Assembly: GCA_044346175.1 (NCBI GenBank)
Contig: JBIIZQ010000003.1
Coordinates: 109,271 to 173,270, forward strand
Length of the DNA stretch: 64,000 nucleotides
Direction: 5' to 3'
DNA from: JBJTUH01 sp044346175
GTDB taxonomy: Bacteria; Cyanobacteriota; Vampirovibrionia; Vampirovibrionales; JAJTHC01
Shown here: positions 37,213 through 45,708 of the stretch, in pieces
How positions within the stretch are numbered: position 1 is the stretch's first letter
How the letters are laid out: each line of letters starts with the position of its first letter
Translations under genes and position numbers: made by a program
The notes under the pieces: model-generated
Database searches by the model: none
Told to the model about the DNA's origin: nothing
What the model saw: only the letters and a program-made list of their open reading frames with translations

Positions 37213-37554
37213 GAAGGTATAAAAAGCACTATGAACGCTCATAATGGTGTCTTGCTGGCACCCAAATGTTGGTATGGACTTTCAGTGTTGGTATTAGGTT
37301 GGGTATTATGTGGGCTGGCTACAGGGGTGTATGCCGTATCGGACCATGACCCATGTCTGCCTCAGCGTGCCTATAAACATGATAATCACTATGTCCAACC
37401 CTACTACCGTAGCCAATCATGCAAAGCACCCTATGCCATGCCTGAGCGGGTTCAAAACGTGATGACAGGGGTTCGCCAAAATGAATCTCAAGACCTTGGT
37501 CACAGACAATGGGTGCATCGTCAACACATGGATGCCTTAATCATTCAGCATTAA
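37189..37554 (+). CDS. Small secreted protein of unknown function
   Basis: About 120 residues with an N-terminal signal peptide (hydrophobic WYGLSVLVLGWVLCGLATGV, likely cleavage after VYA). The mature part is ~75 residues, His- and Tyr-rich, with two cysteines (DPCLPQ and SQSCKAP) that could form a disulfide. The start is ambiguous: in-frame ATGs lie at 37189 and 37210 (both in a 13-bp tandem repeat) and at 37231. I do not recognise a family. Confidence 0.6.
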   Translation: MALCDGFMEGIKSTMNAHNGVLLAPKCWYGLSVLVLGWVLCGLATGVYAVSDHDPCLPQRAYKHDNHYVQPYYRSQSCKAPYAMPERVQNVMTGVRQNESQDLGHRQWVHRQHMDALIIQH

Positions 37555-37560
37555 GTAACC

Positions 37561-38640
37561 CTATTTTAAAGTATACTTGACCTCTTGTCTCAAACGTTCC
37601 AAAATGCGTAGAGGCTTGAGGGGTACTTGATGGATACGCCAGTGATGCTCAATATCAAGTTGAATTTGGCGGGCATGGTGCGGTATCACACTTTGAAGAC
37701 GGTTGATTTGATACTCAGGTGTTAAACGTGTGTATAAATCCATCGGAAAACTTGTAACACTGGTACCACTTTCAATCAGTGTGAGGTTGCTTTGTTGGTG
37801 TAATACATCGTCCAGTGAAGTTACTTGTGAGATATGGGTTGCCATGTGGATGGGTGAAGTCTCTGTGTTAGCTTCAACAGAGGCTTCTGTGCCACTTGGC
37901 ATAGCGGAGTCTTTCTCCTTTGCGTTGGATACTTGAAGGGTTTCAGGTGTGATGGACTCTCGATAAATTTTCCAATGCGTTTCTAATGCCCAAGTAAGCC
38001 ACTGGGTTATATTTTGCTGTGGCATGGGCTGGTCGTAAAGCCATTCATAGACCTTAGCACGCATCCCTTTTTGCGGTTGTTCCCATGGGGAGGTGTTGAG
38101 CCATGAGGGTGAAAGGAGTATCCAATAGCGATAGGGTTGTGTATCGATAAGCCATTGGTTTTTGGTTTGCGTAATCCGAGCTTCCAATGTACGATCTGTG
38201 TTTTGAAGGGCTTCTTGGGTTTGTAGGGCAAGCGTTTTGAGAGGTGTTGATGAATCCTTGGAAGGTTTGCGTTCACTGACGGGCGTTTCTTTTTTAATAG
38301 GGTTCTGTGTGTCGGGCTGTGCCGTGCTTTTAAAATTGCTAAGAGTGTGTCCCAAGAGATGGTTGAGATGTTGACACACTTGGGTGTTTATCTTTGCGGG
38401 GGTAGCAGTTTGAGGGGAATTCTCAGCCATTAACATGCGACTGTCGCCTTGGGTAGCCCCCAGTATAAACGCACATGAGGTTTCTCCGTAGCCATACAGG
38501 GTATACCCACTGAAGATAACCCACAGCAGGAGGCTCATCACGACAAGGTATCGTGTACTGGCTTGTTGGGTATGGGTTTGTTGGCATTTGGCATAGAAAA
38601 GTCGTAGGGTGAATAACCAATCTTGAAACAGGGTTGTCAT
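37561..38640 (-). CDS. Hypothetical membrane-anchored protein
   Basis: A 359-residue protein with one clear membrane segment near residues 30-52 (YLVVMSLLLWVIFSGYTLYGYG). A long polar, Thr/Gln/Ser-rich domain follows, probably outside the cytoplasm, with helical stretches near the C terminus (LDIEHHWRIHQVPLKPLRIL). No known motif. It is convergent with the small secreted-protein gene (6 bp apart) and follows another single-pass protein gene on the same strand, so the two may form an envelope-related operon. Confidence 0.65.
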   Translation of the reverse strand: MTTLFQDWLFTLRLFYAKCQQTHTQQASTRYLVVMSLLLWVIFSGYTLYGYGETSCAFILGATQGDSRMLMAENSPQTATPAKINTQVCQHLNHLLGHTLSNFKSTAQPDTQNPIKKETPVSERKPSKDSSTPLKTLALQTQEALQNTDRTLEARITQTKNQWLIDTQPYRYWILLSPSWLNTSPWEQPQKGMRAKVYEWLYDQPMPQQNITQWLTWALETHWKIYRESITPETLQVSNAKEKDSAMPSGTEASVEANTETSPIHMATHISQVTSLDDVLHQQSNLTLIESGTSVTSFPMDLYTRLTPEYQINRLQSVIPHHARQIQLDIEHHWRIHQVPLKPLRILERLRQEVKYTLK

Positions 38641-38711
38641 AGAGGGGAGTGTCTCTGCTTTGTAATATTTCAGAAATAATTACCGAAACCTCTGAAGCCC
38701 TAAGGGGTCGC

Positions 38712-39317
38712 TTAAGGGGTTGTAGGTGTTAGTATACGCCCATGCCAAGGTTTCTCTTGATGATAGACCCCTAAATGGCCCTCCCGAGTAAGGGCTAGGG
38801 TGACAGTCCGACTCAAAGTCCCTGAGCCATCCGCATCGTATTGAAACAGTAAAATATCTTCAGACCGATTACCCGTGAAAGTGGCCGATGCCTCCATACC
38901 CAATACCCCGCCATTATGTAAACGATAGCAGGCTAAGCCATCGTCCTCACATCGGTTTTGTCCCATTAAAAAACCATCAGTCACTTGAACCGTGTATTGT
39001 AAGTAGGGGAGAAGGTCTGAGGCTTTGTCTTGGGCTTGAACCCCGTTATCCTCGGTAAACTGTCTGTAGCCCTGCTCAATCATGTCAATGGTTTCTTGGC
39101 TGAGTGCCGTAAGTGCTTGTTGCTTTTTGTCTTCCCAAGGTAAACTTTGTCCGACTCCTTGGGCATGCCATTTTTGTAAGCCTATCCAAGCACCCAAGAC
39201 GAGACATAGCAGCCCCATGAAGAAACCTAACATATGCCACTGTATGCCACCAACTCGGCGTGTAGGAGAGTTCGTACAGGGGGGATGCACTTGTTTGAGA
39301 ACCATAAACATCATCAT
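38712..39317 (-). CDS. Hypothetical single-pass protein, possibly pseudopilin-like
   Basis: About 201 residues. A hydrophobic segment (MLGFFMGLLCLVLGAWIGL) is followed by a helical spine and then a C-terminal domain with two cysteines (NRCEDDGLACYRL) and DADGSGTL. The layout (hydrophobic helix then a small globular domain) recalls type II/IV pseudopilins, but no prepilin cleavage motif is present, so this is only a resemblance. The frame opens at 39389 (GTG); ATG 39371 or the three tandem ATGs at 39317 are possible starts, and I chose the last because that pattern recurs here. Confidence 0.55.
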   Translation of the reverse strand: MMMFMVLKQVHPPCTNSPTRRVGGIQWHMLGFFMGLLCLVLGAWIGLQKWHAQGVGQSLPWEDKKQQALTALSQETIDMIEQGYRQFTEDNGVQAQDKASDLLPYLQYTVQVTDGFLMGQNRCEDDGLACYRLHNGGVLGMEASATFTGNRSEDILLFQYDADGSGTLSRTVTLALTREGHLGVYHQEKPWHGRILTPTTP

Positions 39318-39465
39318 AAGACTTACCCAGACTCTCTGTAATACAACAAGGGGTTTTGGACGATAAGGCATTACTTCTTGAAGTGACACTCCCTAGTGTA
39401 GAGGATGACCGCATGAAGCCGCATGCCCCGCAGGGCTTAAATCCAACAGTTGTAGGAGTACTTCT

Positions 39466-39509
39466 AGTACACATAGCCTAGAGAATGCGTTCTCTAGGCT
39501 ATGTGTACT
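39466..39509. terminator. 20-bp perfect hairpin after the glycogen-synthase-like gene
   Basis: AGTACACATAGCCTAGAGAA pairs perfectly with its complement across the loop TGCG. It lies 40 bp past the stop of the glycogen-synthase-like gene. The T-run (TTTT) is on the plus side, so it is not a textbook minus-strand terminator. It may act as an RNA-stabilising or bidirectional structure. Confidence 0.6.
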
Positions 39510-39549
39510 TTTGGGCATGGGTGATGCTCGTGAGCTTGGGAGGCAAGAC

Positions 39550-41745
39550 TTAGTAAGCGTGTGCTACTGAACGGGCTTGAGAACCTGTCCCATCTTTTTT
39601 AGCCGCTGCTTGAGCCACTTCAATAGCCTTGCCGATAGGACCTGGATACTTCTCCACGATTTTGTTCCAATCATGTTCTGTGGTCACGTATCGAACCGCT
39701 TCATCACGAATGGCCTGTTTTCTTTCAGGGTCATTGGCAATGGTCATTGCCTCTTTTAAGGCGTTGTCAAAAGCACCCACGGCACGGTCATACGCTTTCG
39801 CCAGGGCTTGGTCTTCAGGTTTTTCTGAACTACGCCACGCTTTTAGAGTGTTTTGAAAAGCTGGTGTGGTCATGGTATCGCCTAGTTTTGCGATAACGGG
39901 CTGAATTTCGTGAGGTAAGATGACAGGGTCCATCAAAATACCCGTTTGCCCATACCCATCCTTACCTTTACCTTTATGAGGGTCACTGACAGAGGAGGCT
40001 AAACCACCCACGTAGTTAATCATGGGAATGGTACCCGCCCGTTTAGAGGCCAAGTGTGCGGTACCCATGGGTTCGTATTGAGAAATATTGATTGAGAAGT
40101 CTGACCCCGCTTCCCCTAAAGCCTGTAGTTTTGGGTTAAACGACTCAGGGGTATAGAAGCGGTCTCTAAAGTCTCGGTGCATCCGATTAAGAAACTGGAA
40201 ACTTCTCGCATCTTGAGGCATGGGATTATTGTTTAAAATCACTTGGGCTTTCGGATTTTCCTTGAGGAACTTAGGAATGTTTTCCATGAGGAGGTCATAC
40301 ATTTTTTGGTGTCTATCCCAGCGTGCTGCCGAGTGGAATACGACAGCCTCAGGGTCTTGTTTTAAGCCTGCAAACTGCTGAAGCACTTTTTTGTTTTCTG
40401 CTTTAAAGCGCTGCCAAGCTGAGGCAAGAGGTTTACCCGTGGCTTTATCCGCTTCTGTGACTTCAAGAAGCTTGCCTCCTACAGCCTTGAGTTCAGGGGC
40501 ATCGGGGTTGTACTTACTCTCATAACCATGGTGAATATCAAAATGGCTGTCTTTATGCTGGTTTAATGCCCGCTTGATATAATCTTGGTTACGTTGACCA
40601 AGATAGGGGGTGTCTGTCAGCTCTTTAAAGTAGTTATCATTGATCATAATCGCATCTGCCGTTTTAATGCCTGTTTCCAAAGGAGAGATACTCCCTTGGG
40701 CTAAGCCAGTTTGTGCAGCCCAAAAAAGCGTTTTTTGCCCTTCGGGCGTGTTTTTAAAATCGGCTTTTTCAGCATCGGCGGGGTTGGTGTACGGTTTGTC
40801 AAAATGGTTATGGACAATAAATACATTCGGCGTGTGTTTCATGGCGGGGACATCTTTTTCAAGCCAAGGTTTGAGCGTCCCAGTATGCCAGTCATTGGTA
40901 ATAATGGCATCCACTTTTTTAGGGAACTGTGTTAAGTGTTCCCCTGCTTTAGGTTTGTATTGGGTGGGGTCAAGTTTTGTAATAGCGTGTGCCATCGCCC
41001 GTGACATTAAAGACCACATTTTAACTTCTGTGGCATCAAGCCCCTTACCATACGCATTAGAGAGGTTGGGCATGTCGGCCATGGTTTTAGGCTTACCATC
41101 CATACCTATCATAAGAGGGTCGTCGGACTTCACGACGTAGAAGGTGGTTTTAAGGCGTTCATTCTTTTTCTCGAACAGTTCAAAGGTCGCTTTGTGATTA
41201 GGCATGACATCGTCAGAGAGTTTGTGATTCATTTTTTTTGTGACGGGGTCTTGTGTACCCGACTCAATCATGCGGTTTGTTTTAGGGTCAACCCAAGGGA
41301 GCGTGACATCAAATTTTACCCCTGTAGGCTTCCAACCTTCATCCTTTTTACCGTGGGGTGCAAGCAACCAAGGGAAACCCACGCCAAGAACTGCCATATT
41401 AGCACCGTGAATTTTGTTGAGTGCTTGAGGAATCTCATCGGTCACAACCGCTAAGCCCCCCGTGAAAGGTACAATGGGTTCTGCTTGGATTTGACCAGAA
41501 ACATAGACGATGTTTTTCCCCTTAAGGGTATGTGTTTCACCAAAACGTAACGATTGTATATGGCTGGTACCAAAGAGCTTGCCTTGATGAGACGTTGATT
41601 GCAGGCTCAGGGTGTCTTCTTGTAACCCCAGCTTTGAAGACGGCGTGAAACCAAGAGGTGTTTGTAAGGCACGAGGAGCCATTGCTCGAGGTGTGACTTG
41701 TGCGTTACGAGTCACTAACGACATATCAAAAGACGTGGATACCAT
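39550..41745 (-). CDS. Glycogen/starch synthase-like glycosyltransferase (GT5), divergent
   Basis: A 731-residue GT-B-type protein related to bacterial glycogen synthase, which elongates alpha-1,4-glucan from ADP-glucose. Family spots are NDWHTGTLKPWLEKD, VFIVHNHFDKPY, and the C-terminal INISQYEPMGTAHLASKRAG with GTIPMINYVGGLASSV. The N-terminal KTGGL-type loop reads PFTGGLAVV, so the usual substrate-binding lysine is missing. A ~55-residue N-terminal extension contains LRFGET. It is longer than usual (about 480 aa) because of insertions between motifs and a ~120-residue helical tail. GAGGG eight bases upstream supports the start at 41745. Activity is uncertain. Confidence 0.72.
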   Translation of the reverse strand: MVSTSFDMSLVTRNAQVTPRAMAPRALQTPLGFTPSSKLGLQEDTLSLQSTSHQGKLFGTSHIQSLRFGETHTLKGKNIVYVSGQIQAEPIVPFTGGLAVVTDEIPQALNKIHGANMAVLGVGFPWLLAPHGKKDEGWKPTGVKFDVTLPWVDPKTNRMIESGTQDPVTKKMNHKLSDDVMPNHKATFELFEKKNERLKTTFYVVKSDDPLMIGMDGKPKTMADMPNLSNAYGKGLDATEVKMWSLMSRAMAHAITKLDPTQYKPKAGEHLTQFPKKVDAIITNDWHTGTLKPWLEKDVPAMKHTPNVFIVHNHFDKPYTNPADAEKADFKNTPEGQKTLFWAAQTGLAQGSISPLETGIKTADAIMINDNYFKELTDTPYLGQRNQDYIKRALNQHKDSHFDIHHGYESKYNPDAPELKAVGGKLLEVTEADKATGKPLASAWQRFKAENKKVLQQFAGLKQDPEAVVFHSAARWDRHQKMYDLLMENIPKFLKENPKAQVILNNNPMPQDARSFQFLNRMHRDFRDRFYTPESFNPKLQALGEAGSDFSINISQYEPMGTAHLASKRAGTIPMINYVGGLASSVSDPHKGKGKDGYGQTGILMDPVILPHEIQPVIAKLGDTMTTPAFQNTLKAWRSSEKPEDQALAKAYDRAVGAFDNALKEAMTIANDPERKQAIRDEAVRYVTTEHDWNKIVEKYPGPIGKAIEVAQAAAKKDGTGSQARSVAHAY

Positions 41746-42194
41746 GGTACATTCCCTCAATAAAGGTGGGTAGTTAAAAGAAGCCATGCTCCAGAAATAT
41801 CCCATCTTTAACTTAAGAGAAGATATTGCATCGCATAGGGTGTGTGGTTACGAATGGCGTTGAATTAACCAAGCTTTTCATGAAGCCTTTCTTATTTTAG
41901 CGTAACGGTTGCCTTTGTAGGATAACTATTTATTTAATGATATTTGTTTGTAACAAGTTTGTTACAAACAAGAGTTTCTCGTATAAAAGAGGAAATTTTA
42001 GCGGAGAGTTCGTCGAAGCATGCAGTACCTCTTGACATGCAAGGGGGGCTAAAACAGATTTTTGGTCATGGGCTTATGTTCTCCCTATTGGTGTTGCTTA
42101 ACACTTAGTTAGGTGTATGCCTAAACAAGGGAGATACTTTTTTAGTTTTTGTTGGAAAGCATCGTGTGTTTTACGAGAGAAGGGGATATAGTCA
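41746..42194. promoter_or_regulatory. Divergent region with a 28-bp palindrome
   Basis: A 449-bp region between the divergent glycogen-synthase-like and prepilin-VWA genes. It holds a perfect inverted repeat, TTGTTTGTAAC-AAGTTT-GTTACAAACAA (41944-41971), likely an operator. A weaker GCATG/CATGC pair lies at about 42019-42041. No RNA gene was recognised. Confidence 0.5.
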
Positions 42195-43499
42195 ATGATG
42201 ATGAAGCAGAAACAAGCATCCAAGCATAAGGGTTGTGTCGTCGTAAAAAAGGGGTTTACCTTAGTTGAAGCTGCGATTACCGTGTTTCTTACGGGGCTGA
42301 TTATCATTCCAATGTTACATATGATGATGAATGCTCGGGATGATGATTCAAATGCTACGGGTTCTGTGGCTCAGATTGTGAGTCAGTTAAACCGTCAAGT
42401 TTTGGCAAGCGGTGGTATTTTAGATGAATCTTTAAGCGGGATGATGGATGCCACCAACCCCATGTTGAGTTGCTTTGGTTTGACGACCTTACCGACAGAT
42501 ATGCAGCTACGCCATTCTTCTAAATGTGAAGCGACCCTGCCCGGCGGGAATAAACGCTTTACCCATGAGTGGCAATTGCAACAAGTTGTAACAGGTACAA
42601 CTTATGGCACTAATAACATTTCGTTACCTGAAGGGAACCGTTATTACAAAGGTGTTGTAAAAATTTACAATGCACCGAAAGATAAAGTTGTGGCGGGTAA
42701 CTTGGAGCCTTTCCAAATACTTCCGTTTTCATTTTTCTTTAATCAGGCACGTCCTGCGTTAACCCAAACCAATTTGATTACGAGTGTATCTATGGACCGT
42801 TCAGGGTCTATGAACATGACCGATGCGAACACCACGGGTTTGTCTCGTATTGAGTGGGCAAGAGCGGCCTTAGAGCATTTTTCAACCCAGTTGGCAAGTA
42901 ACAAATTTGTCAATACAGCCAATTCTCGTGTAGGCTTTGTCTCTTGGTCTAATAACAGTACCGTTGGGATTCGTACTGCTAATGGGAATACGCCTGAGAT
43001 TCCTTTCACGAACGATTTTGCCCTTGCCAAGAGTGAGTTTGCCAAAATTAACCAAGATAATAACTTTGATGTCTTCCCAGCAGGACAATCGGATTTAAAC
43101 TTGGCACTTACGGTACCTAAACAAATGTATAACGCCGCACCGCAATACTACACCAAAGACTTTGATAAGCTTGTAGTATTACTCACAGACGGAGAAGATA
43201 CGGTAGGGACAGCAGATAAAACGATTGAAAACAGCGCTCGTGCAAACTTTGGTTGGGGCTTACCTAAAAACCGCGAAAATGAGCGTGCAAGTGTGTTTAT
43301 TGTTGGGATGATGAAGGGGAGCCTTACCAGTGAAGCTGGGGTGCGTATGATGCAACGTGTGGCGGCCTCCACACCTTGGGGTATCTATTACGCTGTCAGT
43401 AATGCTGCAAAGCTGGAACAGATTTTCACTTCTATCAATGGGAATATTGAGGTTTTTGCAATGCTTAAAAAGGGCAAACGTTGGGGTATTACGCCTTAA
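42195..43499 (+). CDS. Prepilin-like protein carrying a von Willebrand factor A domain
   Basis: A 434-residue protein starting with three ATGs. It has a class III (type IV prepilin) leader KKGFTLVEAAITVFLTGLII, with the cleavage site after G20 and E25 at mature position +5. A pilin-like linker with two cysteines (SCFGL...SKCEA) follows. A VWA domain begins at about residue 195 with a perfect MIDAS site DRSGS (D201, S203, S205) and continues with VVLLTDGEDTVGT. Similar minor pilins or tip adhesins bind surfaces or host cells through VWA domains. The gene stands alone. Binding partner unknown. Confidence 0.85.
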   Translation: MMMKQKQASKHKGCVVVKKGFTLVEAAITVFLTGLIIIPMLHMMMNARDDDSNATGSVAQIVSQLNRQVLASGGILDESLSGMMDATNPMLSCFGLTTLPTDMQLRHSSKCEATLPGGNKRFTHEWQLQQVVTGTTYGTNNISLPEGNRYYKGVVKIYNAPKDKVVAGNLEPFQILPFSFFFNQARPALTQTNLITSVSMDRSGSMNMTDANTTGLSRIEWARAALEHFSTQLASNKFVNTANSRVGFVSWSNNSTVGIRTANGNTPEIPFTNDFALAKSEFAKINQDNNFDVFPAGQSDLNLALTVPKQMYNAAPQYYTKDFDKLVVLLTDGEDTVGTADKTIENSARANFGWGLPKNRENERASVFIVGMMKGSLTSEAGVRMMQRVAASTPWGIYYAVSNAAKLEQIFTSINGNIEVFAMLKKGKRWGITP

Positions 43500-43534
43500 G
43501 TTTGGTTCTTGTCCCCTTTAAAAGTAGCTCTTGT

Positions 43535-43570
43535 TTAAGAGGACACAGGATAATCCCTGTGTCCTCTTAA
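43535..43570. terminator. Hairpin between the convergent VWA and lptF-like genes
   Basis: A 15-bp perfect stem (TTAAGAGGACACAGG and complement) with a 6-base loop. No long T-run, so it is a hairpin of probable but unproven terminator function. Confidence 0.6.
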
Positions 43571-43598
43571 GCTATCTACGAGGTCTTAAGACACCCCC

Positions 43599-44780
43599 TT
43601 AAGGGCTGAAATAGCGCTCTACCCATTTGATACCATAGGCGACACATGCCGCCCCCATTAAAGGTAGGAAGGTTGCAAACCCTGGTGGAATTTGTCCTTC
43701 AATCCCCAGTTGATGGCAAAATGTTTGAAAGATGATGTATAAAAATAACGTTGCTGCACACCACACCAGCCCCCAATGCTTTTGTTGACGTGGACGCTGA
43801 TGACTTAACCAATAGCCCACCAGTATAAAGCTCCAACATGCTAACGGATTGACGATGCGTTGCCAAAGTTTTACTTGGAAAAAGGGCATGTCATACGTTT
43901 GTCCTGTGGTTTTCATGGCATCTATGAGTTGCCAGAGGGTTCGTCCACCCATGGTGTCAGGATTTTGACGAAGCAGGCGGATGAGTTGAGGTAGTGCCTC
44001 GTTTTGCTCTACTTCACAGTAATGCTGAAAGGGTTTTTGGCTTTCTTGGAAACCAGAGGTATTGAGCGTCACCACTCTGCCCTCTTTCATGCACCAGCGT
44101 GTCTTTTTTGAACCATCTTGATGCCATGCGAGTGTACTTCCCCAGTGGAGGGTGTGAATGAGCGGTAAAAACCCTGGCTCGTTGGCACGTGCGTAAAAGC
44201 GCAGCACCATAGAGCGTGTCACGGGCATTTGTTGAAGGTTCTCAATGAAAACCGTGCGTTTTAGCTCTTGGGTGATGGTGTCTCTGTCAAAAAAAACGAA
44301 AGAGCGGGCTTCTTTTTGGGCAATACCGTGGTGTTGTTCTATGGACTCAACCGTATTACCACCCCATGGAATCAGTGTCTCTTGTAAACTCCATTGAAGG
44401 ATGCTGATACATACCCCAGCACACAGGGCGGGTATCAACAAACGACGGGGTGAAATGCCAGCGATTTGAAAAGCCGTCCACTCTTGGTCTTGTTGAAGTT
44501 TTTGAAACAACAAAACGGCACCCAGCATGACAGAAAGAGGGACGGTTTGTTGGGCAATAATAGGGATGGTTGCCAGAAGAAGTTGCCACGCTTCGCTCCA
44601 AGGCATGGTGCCGTTATTACCATACTGTAGGATTTTAAAAAGCGTTTCAGGTGCAATCCACACCAGTGTAAACACGGCAATGGTTGTGAGTATCCATGTG
44701 AGGGTACGTTGAAAAATATAACGGTCAAGCCGAGTGATAAAATAGGATTGAGCATGTTGAGAAGCCGTACGTGCCATCAT
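43599..44780 (-). CDS. LptF/LptG-family lipopolysaccharide export permease
   Basis: Inner-membrane permease of the YjgP/YjgQ family that, with the LptB ATPase, pulls LPS from the inner membrane. The N-terminal part RLDRYIFQRTLTWILTTIAVFTLVW and the QQTVPLSVMLGAVLLFQ segment are characteristic. Six membrane segments are likely: three near the N terminus, a periplasmic domain at about 125-290, and three at the C terminus. Starts with two ATGs, directly after the lptB-like stop. Only one permease is in this operon, so a partner may be elsewhere or it may work as a homodimer. Confidence 0.9.
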   Translation of the reverse strand: MMARTASQHAQSYFITRLDRYIFQRTLTWILTTIAVFTLVWIAPETLFKILQYGNNGTMPWSEAWQLLLATIPIIAQQTVPLSVMLGAVLLFQKLQQDQEWTAFQIAGISPRRLLIPALCAGVCISILQWSLQETLIPWGGNTVESIEQHHGIAQKEARSFVFFDRDTITQELKRTVFIENLQQMPVTRSMVLRFYARANEPGFLPLIHTLHWGSTLAWHQDGSKKTRWCMKEGRVVTLNTSGFQESQKPFQHYCEVEQNEALPQLIRLLRQNPDTMGGRTLWQLIDAMKTTGQTYDMPFFQVKLWQRIVNPLACWSFILVGYWLSHQRPRQQKHWGLVWCAATLFLYIIFQTFCHQLGIEGQIPPGFATFLPLMGAACVAYGIKWVERYFSP

Positions 44781-44782
44781 GG

Positions 44783-45604
44783 TTATTGCTCTGTTACCAC
44801 TGTTTGTGTGACATAGTGAAACCCTTCTCCCAAGTAGGCTTGCTTGACAATGGGGTTGGTGGCAATGGCGGTATTGGAACCCGAAAAAATAACTTTACCA
44901 TCAATGAGGATGTAACCCCTGTCTGCAATGTTCAAGGTTGCGTTGGGGTTATGGTCGGTAATGAGAACCCCTAGCCCCCGATTGGCAAGATGCCTTATCA
45001 GGACTTGCAAATCTTCAATGGTAATGGGGTCAATCCCTGTAAAGGGTTCATCCAATAGGATAAATTGCGGATTGGATGCTAATGCCCGTGCAATTTCAAC
45101 CCGCCGTCGCTCACCACCTGAAAGTTGAATAGCTGGCTTATGGCGAAGTTTCCCTAAGCCAAACTCTTCTAATAAACTGTTCGCCTTCTGTTTGGCCTCC
45201 TGTTTGCTGATGGGCTGATGCTCTAATACGAGCATTAAATTATCCCACACGCTTAAACTCCTAAAAACAGAGGTCTCTTGCGGTAAATAGCCGAGTCCTA
45301 CTTTGGCACGCTCATGAATACCTGTCCCGTCGAGTGTTTTGTCATTGAGGGTAATCATACCCTCATCAGGTGCAATCACCCCTGCAACCATGTAAAAGGA
45401 GGTGGTTTTACCTGCACCATTAGGCCCTAGGAGTGCCACAACCTCCCCCGAACTCACCTCAAAGGAAACATCCGAGACGACCATGCGCTTTTGATAACTT
45501 TTGAACAAGTGGGATGCACGTAACGTTGAACGAGAGGGAGCCACAGTGGCAGAGGGTATCGCAGCAGTAAGGACTTGTGTCATGGGAGGGGTGGACCAAA
45601 CCAT
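44783..45604 (-). CDS. lptB: LPS export ABC transporter ATPase LptB
   Basis: Cytoplasmic ATPase driving LPS transport. Walker A is LLGPNGAGKTT near residue 57, the Q-loop is LGYLPQE, the ABC signature is LSGGERRRVEIARAL, Walker B is FILLDEPFTGIDP, and the H-loop is ITDHN. These phrases (GYLPQETSVFR, PFTGIDPI) are typical of LptB. An N-terminal extension of ~28 residues precedes the domain. The stop is next to the start of the permease gene (TAACCATGATG), indicating translational coupling. Confidence 0.95.
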   Translation of the reverse strand: MVWSTPPMTQVLTAAIPSATVAPSRSTLRASHLFKSYQKRMVVSDVSFEVSSGEVVALLGPNGAGKTTSFYMVAGVIAPDEGMITLNDKTLDGTGIHERAKVGLGYLPQETSVFRSLSVWDNLMLVLEHQPISKQEAKQKANSLLEEFGLGKLRHKPAIQLSGGERRRVEIARALASNPQFILLDEPFTGIDPITIEDLQVLIRHLANRGLGVLITDHNPNATLNIADRGYILIDGKVIFSGSNTAIATNPIVKQAYLGEGFHYVTQTVVTEQ

Positions 45605-45708
45605 AGAAGAGACGAGACAATCATGAGCAAAACATTAAGAGACAATAGATATGAAGATTAAAGAACCTTGACCCTCTGGTGTTGTGGGGGTGGAGGCAAC
45701 GCAACACC

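Noticed and set aside
41946..42190. A riboswitch upstream of the prepilin-VWA gene
   Set aside because: The inverted repeats present do not match any riboswitch core I know, such as cyclic-di-GMP types.
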